From: Metallyticus violacea
Taxonomy: Eukaryota > Arthropoda > Insecta > Mantodea > Metallyticidae
Assembly: GCA_030762175.1 (NCBI GenBank)
Contig: CM060833.1
Coordinates: 157,167,501-157,231,500 of the forward strand
DNA: 64,000 nt
Direction of reading: 5' to 3'
In this document: positions 26,101-38,100 of the stretch, in pieces
Position numbering within the stretch: position 1 is the first letter of the stretch
Layout: every line of letters starts with the position of its first letter
Notes under the pieces: model-generated
Seen by the model: the letters and a program-made list of their open reading frames with translations, nothing else
The model's database searches: none
What the model was told of the DNA's origin: nothing
Translations under genes and position numbers: made by a program

Positions 26101-29100
26101 TTCTTATGCATTGATTAAAAAAGGTTACTGATGACAGTCTGCCAGCTGAAATTGTCCAGTATGTTAAAAGCATAGAGAAAAAGTACTCCTTGCTTTTTAT
26201 CTGGACTATGGTGACTCTTGCTATTTAGATATAAATTTTTGTATGGTTTCTGTACACACTGTGACCAAGGAAATCACCTAACATCTTGCAAACTAGAACA
26301 TCTAAAAATAACAGGGCGCGGTTTGTTTTTGTTTCCATGGTAAATTTGAATGGAATATATTGAAATGCTAAGAAAAAATGCAAATACAAACTACAAAGGG
26401 GCCTGCACTTATCTAGTTCAGGCCATTTTAGGTATGACCCCTCACATTTAAAAAAAATTTAAAAACAATAATTGACTTTATATAATTGCATTTATTTAAA
26501 TTTTAATATAACTAAACAAAATACAAAATTTCCACTTTAATTGCCATGGTAAATCAGATGCTGCAGCATATGCTGTTCAAATGGCTCAGAAATTTGTGCA
26601 ATTTTTCCTTGCCACGTTGCCACTAATGATTTGATACAATCATTATGGGGAGCTTGCATAATTTCTATATATTCTCCAATCTGAAGAAGGCTCTCCATAC
26701 TTATAATGTAATCATTCTGTCAAATATCATCAACTTGTTCCTATTATCCACCTTTATATAAACCACCTTGGTTCATATAAACGTTTAGCTGGTGAGTTGA
26801 TTACATAGTCATTTTTCTCAACTTACCAATTTACTGCCAAATAAGAGTATGTAATAAACTCATCAGCTAAACCATTTCATTTTTAATTATGTTCTCCACT
26901 GTGAAAGTTCTACAAAATTGCATTAAGTAGTGTGTGTGTTTTTTTCTCTTCTTCTTCCCTTCTACAATGATTCTAATACTTGTTTGTAGTTCGTAATGTA
27001 GTTGAAACTCCGCCCCCCCCCCCCCCCCGAATTTGCCTTCGCTGGCTTTTTTTATGGACGTTTCCTCCAAAATAGGGTGTTGAGCTTATTTTTAATTTCC
27101 ATCATTTTATTTTTCATTCATTCTGAAACGAGAATTGCAAAAGAGTTATTTTCTTACTTAATTTCAAATGCAAACTTTTTCTAAAACTATCTGTCATCTG
27201 TTTACTAGCCATTACTATTCTCTCCATTGTACTAATGACCTCTGGAACTCTAACCTTGGCCTGTGCATTTCACTTTCATAAAACATTGAAGTAGAACATT
27301 TTTACTCTTTGTTTTGTTCGTTAGGGAGTACTTAATGTTGCTATAACAGCCTGAAGAATATGTAATGGCGATATTGAAAAGCATTGTATGACAGGTGTGC
27401 AGACAGCTATAGAGTTTTATCTCAGTGATACATAAATTGTGGCAAGTTGTTTAAAAAATACAGTGAAATGCCAGAATAATTATATGGTTAATGACAGTAA
27501 ATATTGCTATAAAAATGAAAATATGAAAATTTAATGAAAACCTCTTAATATAACAAAGTTTGTATCTTTTGGCAGTTGCCTTGCTATAGATGAGACTGAC
27601 AGGATGGTGGAGAAGGGCCACTTTCAGGAGCTGCAAAACCTGTTAGAATTGCTCAATTTAGATGAACAGCATAAGCAACAACGCCAGAATTTTGTATTTT
27701 CTGCCACACTTACATTGGTCCATGACCCACCAAAGCGTCTAAAGCATCGTGACAAAAAGCTGAAGATTACACCAGGACAGAAACTCCAGAGTATCATGAA
27801 CACATTAGGCATTACAAACCCCAAGGTGGTGGATGTCACTAAAGAATCTGGTAATCAAAAGTTCAATCTTTTGTTCAATTTTTAATGGGATTTCCATTTT
27901 CAAATTATGTAATGAGTTTAATGCTATATACATAGATAAACAATATAGGCATTGCCTTTTTTTGACATTGGATTCCACTTTTGTTTTGTTAATCTTAATT
28001 TTAACAAGAAATAAGTGTAACCCATGTTTTTATTGTAACAAAACTTGATTAAATTTTTAAAAATATTTCTTTAGGACTTCATGAATGTTACAAAAGAATA
28101 TTATAAATTTACTCCTAAAAGTTACTTTTGAAAAGGAGTTTTATTCAGGAAGTGCATCTTTACAATATACTTAAATCTTTGAGTTCCTGGTAATTGGTTA
28201 TAATTTCCACAACATAATGTTACTTTCATTTACTAATTTGCACAATTATTGTCATAAACAGTAGTTAACAAAATATATTAGTGTGTATCTCAATTTAGTC
28301 ATATATTTATAACTAAGTGACTAATTTGGTTGTTAGTTGAGTAACACATTCCAATTAATTTCTTTAATGCCTGTGTGAAGTAATGAGTAATGTCAGTAAC
28401 TTAGATTGTTAATTTATGTGCACAATTTTGAATGGATATTCTCTTGCTTAATTCTTTGAGAAGGGGGGGAGGGAGAAAGGATAACATAAATTGTGCACAG
28501 AAATTATTTTTGTTCCATTATCAAGCAAAAGGAATATTTAGATTACTGGCTTTGGTTAGGCTTAGCAAACATAACTGTGACATTGTGAAATGACATTAAG
28601 ACCCCGTTTATAATTGAGACACATGTAGTAGTAATTGCTTTTATATTGTGTCAAATCAAATATTATTGGATTCTTGTTATTTTAGCATATGTTTTCGCCT
28701 GCTGTATGGAGCATATAACCAATTAAATCATACTAGTCTATACAATTTTTGCTAAGAAAATTTATTTAAATGCTAAGAAAAATACAAACTATAAGGGCAT
28801 TCTACCTATCTGGCCCAGGCCATTTTAGGTATACCTCCTCACGATTACAGAAATTTTAATACAATAATGATTTTATACTAACCCTTTATCTAAATTCTAA
28901 ATAATTAAACAAAGGACAAAGTTGACTGTATCAGTCCCCAGTTCATCAGCAGTAGCCTATTTGAATTCCAGAGGACTAGGCTCTGACCCAACCTAGGGGA
29001 CTAAAATAAAACATTTTAATTACTCTACCTATACCATTATTTTATCAGCTAGCTACAGCCTCTTTAAACTATTAATTCTTTTATTTCTCAAATATCGACT

Positions 29101-32100
29101 GTATGAAATTTGAAATTTATAAAGTCCTAAGAAAAATTTAAATACAAACTACCATTCTTCCTCCATCTATCTTTGGGTGTAGCTCATCACAATTACAATT
29201 GTCAATACATTTTGTACTAACAACTTTACCTAAATTCTAAATATTAAACAAAGTACAAACATTTCACCTCGATTGCCTTAGTACGCAGTTACAGGTTCAT
29301 CAGCAGCAACCTACTGAAATTCCAGGGCACCAGACTGTGATCTAATCTAAGGCACTAAAATAAATATTTCACTTACTCTACCTATTAATTATTTTAAGCT
29401 AACTACAATCCCTACAAAATACTAATTCCTTTATTACTCAAATACCGGCTATAATGTTACATTTTTTCACCTTCTAGAGCAATTTCTAACATCCCTTTGC
29501 CAAATGAAAACTGTTCATATTTTCTGATTCCTTACCACATGGAATCTCTCAAACTAATCTTAGTTTTGCTTCATCGGGCTACAGTTTTTCAAAAATTAAT
29601 TATATAGAAAATAACAGTTTTTATTATTTGTTCATTAAGCACATAAACAAAATAAATATTCTAAGAGATTTAAACAAGATAATAAATAGTTAATTAAATA
29701 TGGTGGGCATTTGTAACAGTGATGTTTAATATAAGTTTTGAGTAATTGAGTCGAATTTATAATACTTACATCACTAATAGTTTAAAAAAGGAAAACTATT
29801 AGTGATACAAAGTGTTACAAATTCAACTCAATTATTCAAAACTTAAGATAATAAATAGTTTTGTGAATGAAACAGTATGGCTAAATTAGAGTACTGAACC
29901 AGAAAAAAATTCGCCTCAAAGGAACACTTAATTTGCTTGAGGAAAAAAAATATGTAGTATGCCATTGGTTTCTCTTTCTAATGTCCTTCTTCCGACACTC
30001 CATATTAAGTTAGGCCTGATAAAGCTGTTACTGCTATTAATAAAGATAGTAATTGTTTCAGCTTTCTTGTTACAAAGTTCTCACAGAAAACACAAGTTAA
30101 GATAGCAGCAGGTATTTTCAATGGATACCCAGATTCCTGAGTTTATGTAGGTTGAGACCTTTTCTTAGTCGATGTCCAAGTTAAGAAGTCAGCATGGTTG
30201 GCATACAAAAAAGTGACAGAAAATTCTCTAGGAAACAAGAAATTTGAGAACTGTAAAGAAAAGTGGAGGAAATGTTACAACATTTTAGAAATCTAGGATG
30301 TAGAATGAGTGTTAAATTGCATTTTATCAACAGGCATATTGATTACTTTCCTGAAAATCTTGGTGCACTGAGTTAAGAACAAGGTGAGAGTTTCATAACG
30401 ACATTAAAACAATCAAAACCGCTGTCAAGGCTATTGGGATCTGTCAGTGATGATTGATTACTGCTGGTGTTTGAAAAGAGACACAAATGAAGGACATATC
30501 AGAACTTCAGGAAAAAAATGAAATTTTCTTCTCCCTAATAGTGTAAAAAGTTTGGGAATTCATAATTATTGATGCACAGCTCTCCTTTTCCAATATATAC
30601 ATTAATATTCAAGTTAAAATAAAACCTACAAAAACAAATTTGTCTTGCCTTTATGTCTTAAAATTTAATAATATTTCATCAAAAATGTAAGTATAATACT
30701 ACATTTGGTGTGATTTTGTTTGAAAACCTAGCCCAATAGAGTAAACTGAAAACATGTTTGAATTCAGAGCACTCATATTACATATATCCAGGTTGAAAAA
30801 TAGAAAAAGGCAAGGTAAAAATCTTTTTGTAGACCATTGTTATCAGTAAGTTTTATGTAAGAAGTTTCAAAAATTTATCTCTAGTGGAATTTATGAAAGA
30901 AAAGAAAAAGTACATCCCATCACAATGGCTGAATTATAATTATGACTTTTTTGTTCATTAGATCCCTATTTGAACAGTTTCAGAGCAGCCTTAAATCTAA
31001 ACACAATGTAAAATTTATCTCTTTACTCTCTTCTAATTCTGTGACATTTCTGAATAGCATTTTTTTTTATAGTTGTCATCCTTTAAATGCAAAGAGACCC
31101 ATTCCTCTTTTCTCTCTATATATTTGGGGCACATTTTAACAACAAATTTACTTTGCGGGATTTCTATAACATTTGCAAAGGGTGCAAGAAATCCAATATC
31201 CTGCTTTTATGTTAAAATTTTATTTTTTTTGAACATGCAAAAAATTCCAAAAATCTAAAACGTTTTCAATAACTATAAATATCTCACCACCACATATGTT
31301 CCTGGAATTAAAATCATTATTCCTACCTTGAAAGAAAATTACAATGTTTTTATCATACATAAAACATTTGTACTCTGTATGGGCGGGTTCTGAGTCAAAT
31401 AATTTCAGATAGGGGATCTAGGATTACTGACATAAATTGTTGGAGAAATAGGGCCACTGAAGTAATTGCAATTTGATACTCAGTAATTAAGAGCACAGCA
31501 TATTAGACCTAACTTTATAATAAACTGAGCTTGATGCCTTATTAGTAATGGAAAGAATTTGATTGTTAATAAAGTATCAACAATGCAAAATATAATTTAG
31601 CATTATTACAATTGCAAAATTATAGAATGAACACATGGCTTTATGCCATAGCATTTGTGTAATAAAAGGAACTCAATTGTTAGCAGTAAAGTTAACAATT
31701 GAGTAAACAGAGCAAACAGTAAAGCTTTTTCCCTAGCATTGCAGTTATTTAATTATAATAATCATCATTATCATCAATAATGTAACAGTTGATATTCTTG
31801 AAACCATAAATATGGAATTAATAAGTTATAAATTAAAGCAATGGAGAATGGCTACATTGTCTTTAAAACTGCAACTTTTTTGCAATTAAAAAATCAACAC
31901 TAAAACTAAAACGAGATAGCCTACTATGATTCTCTTTCTCTTTATTCTGATATCACATCTAATATGTCCGCCTATGGGGCCTCAGTAGTTAAAACAGGAA
32001 TTAAACACTATTCACATAAATTAAACCGACCTAATATATGAATAAAAAAAGTAGCAAAAATCCACCAGAAGCAAATACCACTCTTTTAGTGAAGATATGT

Positions 32101-35100
32101 GCATAATTGGTCAAGTACTCCACTGAAAACATCAGCTGTTATTTAGTGTAATTTAAAATTACTCATGGTAGGAATCAGTGACATTGCATATCCTTTGATG
32201 ATTTTATTCCTAACATGGAAGTTGGAAACCATAGCCCTGAAGTTCCATATCTCAAATTAGTTGTCTAAGACATCTGTATATACAGTGAAAATATTTTGGA
32301 ATTATTAATTTAAAACTGTATAGGTCTATCACTAATTGAGCTAAATTGTAAATCATGCTAACTCCAAAATAACAAATAGCAAGTAGCAAAAGGCATAATA
32401 TTAAAGTTTGTTTTTTATATTTTTTAAATTTTTTTTTTTTAAGAAAGGTACTAACCATACTATGTAGTACATTATTTATTATACAAAATGCTTTGTTGTA
32501 GTAATAAAGAATGAAATTAACATATTTTAGCAGCAGTTGCTTACAAACTTAGGGCTAAAGTTTGCATTCTAATCTAATTTTATAGACATTAAAAAAAATC
32601 TGGGGAAGGAAAATGTATATCAGAATATTGTGGAATAAGTGTGTTTAGTTAATCTGTTCCATAGTCTATCTTTACAAACTTGGTTATAATTATCATGAAA
32701 GAATTTCATGAAATTTCACACCGTTATTCAAACTTCATTCACTACATGTAAATGGTGAGAAAAATAATCCTTCCATTCAATTATGGTATAGAAAAGAGGT
32801 ATTTATCATGCACAATAGATGGTAAATGCAACTATGCTAAGATGCACATAATTGCATTGCAGTATATAAAACCACACCCTTTAACAGAGATCATTATGGA
32901 TAGAAACAAGGTTGCCACCTGCGGTGAGGTTCTAATACAAGCTTAGAGACCAGTTTCATCAACAAATGTTACAAGTTAACAAACTGTTTGACAGCTTTAA
33001 CATTCAAATTAACAAAAAGTCTGTTTCAGTAACTTTAACAGTAATTAATTTTAAGTTAACTCAACTCATTTGCTTGTGATTTATTAGTTGTCATGAATAA
33101 GAATATCAGTGCTTTCCAAAGTAGAAAATATCATTAAAATGTACAACCGCTCAGGGCATAGGAAATCAAACAGATTGTCTTTCCCCTCTGATAATGATAC
33201 CCAGTGACAAAGTATTTTCATCCTCTGCTTTCTTTTCATAAAAATGTTATGTACTTGTGAGTGTTTGTGATGTTTTATATTGTGCAAAAATACATTCAAT
33301 TGCTACTTTTTTGTTTTTGATGCTCCAGACCTGTATACTGTATTTTGAGATCTAACTGTATTACAGAACAGTAATGAAAAACTTGTGATTGCTGCACATA
33401 AAATACATTATTTTTCCAGCAAAATTCTGTTGAGAAAAAAAAGTTTAACATTACTTATTGCATAGTTATTATATTATCTACCCCTAAAGCAGACTTAGCA
33501 ATAGTTCAAATAGGTTAGGTAAGCTGGAGATTTTGGTAGATTCAATCAGAACAAACTAAAGAAATTTTTAAAAATTAATAAGTAATATATAAAGTGGGTT
33601 TTGAGACTCTTAAAAGCCTTCAACAATTCTGAGTGCAGAACAGTCAATAATTTCCTAACATTGAATCTTTTAAACTGGAACATATTTAGGCAGTTCATTT
33701 GGAAAGAGCATGGAAGGATTTGGTCAGCATTTACACATTGTGGTGAGAGTAGCTATTTGCCTAAATTTATAATTTTAACTTTTATTATACCAAATAAGAC
33801 ATTTTATGAAGAATATAAAATTTATTTCAGGTACAGCAGGTACTCTAACAGAAGCCCGCATCACATGCTCATTGGATGAAAAAGACTTCTATCTTTACTA
33901 CTTCCTCCAAAAGCATCCTGGACGAACACTTGTCTTCTGCAACAGCATTAGTTGTGTCCGTCGTCTTACACAGCTGTTGACGCTGCTACAATGTCGGCCA
34001 TTGCCTCTTCATGCAAACATGCCACAACGACAGCGACTGAAGAACTTGGATCGATTTAGGGATAACCCTCATAGTCTTTTGCTGGCAACAGATGTGGCTG
34101 CTCGTGGGCTGGATATACCTGGTGTTCAGCATGTGATACATTATCAGGTTCCACGTACATCAGAGGTGAGGTAACAGTATTTATGTGAAAATGGAATGAA
34201 GAGTTTTTCATCTTATATGTACATATCTGTTTTCTGTTCAGTTGTTTCATTTCACATAAAATGACCCAAAAATTTTAAGCTTCAGCTTATTATGCTAAAA
34301 TGAATTATCCCCAATTGTGATCTAAAACTTTTCTAGAAATTCCAAAAGAATTATGAAATTTTTAATAACCAATAGTGCATGTCAGCTGACTGGTGATTGT
34401 CCTTACAGAACAAAACAAGCCTTGAGGAATGGAATAGTGTGAGTAGTATGCATTAAACTACCATGTGGGCATCTTTTAGTATGGCTTTCTTCAGAACAAA
34501 AGTAAAGCCTAATGGTTTTCCATGTTATAGATTTGCAGCACATAAAAGTAATCTGAAACCGGAAAGAAGAGGCCTCCGCAAAATTTATCAACCCTGAGAT
34601 GCCCTGAATTGAATGGGATGCTAATCGCCAGATAGTTCAAGACCATCCTGAAATAAATAAATGTACAGTTTTTAACTTTTCTCTTATTCTGAAAAATGAT
34701 GGAATAAACTTATACAATGGAAGCCATTTTATGTTGCAGAAACTGTTAATGGCCAATTTATAAGTCAGCAGAGAAAAAGATTAAGAGTTGCATGTAAGCA
34801 CCTTTCTAATAAAGAAATTGCATTTGCTGTAAAACATTAACAGTGGACTGTAGAAAAGAAGACACCACATCGCAATCTAGCTAGTTTGGTTTTTTTTTTG
34901 TTTATTTATATACTTAGGCGTCACAAGCAGTGGACACTGATGATAAATGATATGTAATGATATATTTGGAAAGGATTTGGCATTTATGAGGACTGAGGAA
35001 AACCAGGAAAAATCCTCAGTCAGGGAGGACGGTCCTGACAGGATTGGAACCCCAGACCTCCCACTCATGAGTCTGCACCATAACGCCTTGGCCACCCATG

Positions 35101-38100
35101 GCAGTCCCACCGGGTTGCAAGAATAGAGAACTGCTTAAGCACCATAAAGAAAATGCCTATTTCATATTTTTGAGACCCTTATAATTTCGCTATTATTATA
35201 ACTAATTATTCTTGTAACTGATGGCATTTGCAAAAATGAGAGAATTTTAGACTAACAGATATTGCACAACTGTGTAACACAGTCTGCAACACCTATCAAG
35301 CTTCTTCGCTGTTAGACTTAATGGAAAAGAAATACTTCTTGTTTTCAAAACAATTTATTTGGAATAAAGCCATTAAGGAGCAAATTTATTTATTTATTTT
35401 CTCAATATTACATATGGAATCTAATGCAGTGAAGCACACATTAATAATCTCTTCTGAGATGTATTTACCGTAATAAACCCCCCCCCCCCCAAAAATAGAA
35501 TGCGCTTTAACTTTTAAACCTACAAGAGCTACAGTTAAATTCACCATTGAAACTGAAAGAGAAAATATATTGTCATTTTTAGATCTGAAGGTAATAAACT
35601 GTAATTTGGCATCTACAGAGGAGGCTTGCATACAGACAATTATATCAAAGTTCATAATTTCAATCCTAAATCATATAAAAAAGCAGCCTTCAACAGCATG
35701 GCCTACAGACTATTAAATATACCACTGAATAAAGAAGAATACAAGAAAGAATACCTACGCATAATAGAAGTTGCTAAGTCAAATGGGGTCAGCAAAGAGA
35801 TACTGAACAAAAAAATGAAAAACGTTTTTAAAAAGTTCATGAACCACCCAGTAGTCAATAAGATAATTCAAAAAATTTCAAACAATACAATCATCTTAGC
35901 ACCTCAAAACCAATAGAGTCTGAAAAGTTTATTGCAATTAAACAAAACAGATTCCAGGCCCAAAGAGAAAAAATCTGGAATTTACCAGAGTAATTGTCAG
36001 GTTTGTGAAAAAATGTGCATAGAAAAAGAAAAGAAAAATACAGGCATAAGACAAATAGCATTGGTGAAACATCCATTACAAGCAAATAGAAAAATCAGCA
36101 GTGGCATTACATTTTCAAAATAAAAAACATGAGATAGAAAAAGTATGAAGTTATTAAAAACAGTTACAACCAAAGAAATTAAACACATGGAAAAGGATTT
36201 ACATAAAAAAAAAAAACATGAGCAAAACTTTGAATTTTGACATCCCAGAAGCAGACAACTCTTTATTCAAGTTCATTGCAAGATCACCAGTGTGAACTCA
36301 GACATCTACCAACCCAACCTCAATAAATGATGCTGGCCTGCGAAAAAAAATATGTTTTCCGCTGTCTCAAGTGTGAGTGGTGAGTTTAACTTATTTTGGC
36401 ATGCTAAAGTGAAAGCTGAAGTCTGTTTTCCCGTATCACATAGGATTTTTAAACAATTTGTAAAAAGAATTTTAAAAATTTTTGATTTGTATGAACTAAA
36501 GAGTATTATAAAATCAAAATTAAAATGTCATATTTCTATCTAATAAAAAATGGGATACCTACATACCTTTAAAAAAGTTTAGTGTCTGAAGGTCAGCTTC
36601 TTTTCTTGTTTGGAAGGAAGATTGTGCTGATTTACATTTATGTTTTGGTCGCTTATCTTCTCTCTTCAAGCACCGGCAGTACTCCACCAGCATTGCTTCA
36701 TTACACCATCCCTAATATCATCTTTCCAACTCCTTAATTTCATGATGAAATCTTTCACCTTGCTTATTACTCAAGAGTCCCAAATTAGGTGGAAAGTAGT
36801 CAAATTAAGAGTTCAAAAAATGAAGTTTCAAACTCATAGAACTTGCTGTCTTTGTAACTTATTTCTTACAATTTCATCATAATGCTTATTTTTTGGATTT
36901 TGAGTTCTTCCTTGAAAGCACATCATATCTGAAGTTCTATATTAAACTTTTTCTCTTAGGCCATTCTTTCATTGACAGTATTTGTCCCTACATCTACTGT
37001 CCCATTCCCACCAAAAATAAGGACATTTTTTATACCCACCCTGCTGACCAATTAAGATACCATACAGTTTTAGATCTTTACACAATAGCCACTGATGTTC
37101 CAGATATTTAATTTGTTCTAAAATGAATTTAAGATTGTCATAGATTTCTCTCATTACACAAAAATTTGCAACTGGAATTGGGGGAAATTCTCTTTTATTA
37201 TGCAATAAAAGTGCTTTGAGATGTTTTTGATGCCAATCATTGCTATTGTAAGATTGCTCTCCAAATTGAAGAATTAAACCAGGTATGTTAAAAGAATAAA
37301 ATCAGGTTATTTTCCATCTTAAAAGAATTTCCTAAATTCTTTACCTCCATTCCTATACCAGTAAAATGTGGCATCTTTCACTAGCAATTTTTTTTCTTTT
37401 AATCATGACCCCAGTACCTTCTCCTTGGTAAGATGTAAGTCCTACACCAAATCATTCAATTCAGTCTGAGCAAACTGCTGAAGGTTATCTTCACTAATGA
37501 ACAATGAGATATCTTTCTGTTCATGAGCATTTGCGGTAGACTCAGAGGAAGACAAAAGATCATGATCATTGTCCTCTACTTCAGTAGGTGAGATACGAGC
37601 TGGGATGTCAGGTCTGTGAGACACTGGTCTAACTGATTCTAAGTCTTCTGGGTGTTTAATTTTCAACTTGTTGATTTTGTTGTACCCTGTTAGATTACTA
37701 ATACAAAAGTAATGATCATCATAGCAAATTTTTTTGTTCATGCCAGAACACGAGGATTCCAAAATGCATGGAAATCCTCTTTCCATTATACTAGTGCCTT
37801 AGTCCTTGCACACAAATTTTATATGCAGTATGTGGAGCCCATTTCTTATCCTGGTCTCCAAGCAAACTTTAAAATATGCAAAGTGTACTTTCTTAATAAA
37901 TGGCATAATATTATTCTTTTGTTTTTTTAACAAGTACAAGCCACATATGAAACAGAAATTAATCAGATTGTTCACACATTTCCATCCTGCTATTCCACAG
38001 CTGGTGCAAATTCCCTGAAGTTCCTCCTGCAACCGCCTTTTCTGTGTTTAAAAATCTCTTTTCCCCTTAGTTTCTCCTTTGCCATTAGAAACAGAAATGC

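Larger units (their letters stand above)
23773..27575 (+). other. DDX24 intron 5
   Basis: Holds a decayed PLE on the minus strand (25250-26340), a 340-bp repeat copy (26345-26560) and a C17 homopolymer at 27013-27029. The 23810-25250 part shows no gene or known repeat, only AT dinucleotide runs. Confidence 0.7.
27851..33830 (+). other. DDX24 intron 6
   Basis: Contains two adjacent 340-bp repeats (28755-29460), a minimal family C PLE (29692-29844) and a multicopy-family pseudogene (29990-30545). From 30550 to 33830 it is AT-rich with no gene or known element seen. Confidence 0.7.

Noticed and set aside
36284..36350. Hammerhead at the end of the PLE coding fragment (ATGATGCTGGCCTGCGAAAA)
   Set aside because: No CUGANGA box in register, no stem II, and no GAAAC-NN-G-UH ending.
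37712..38018. Paired ORFs repeated at 60828-61116 suggesting a conserved small gene
   Set aside because: Similarity is explained by the segmental duplication; the meaningful frame is the minus-strand multicopy-family relic.
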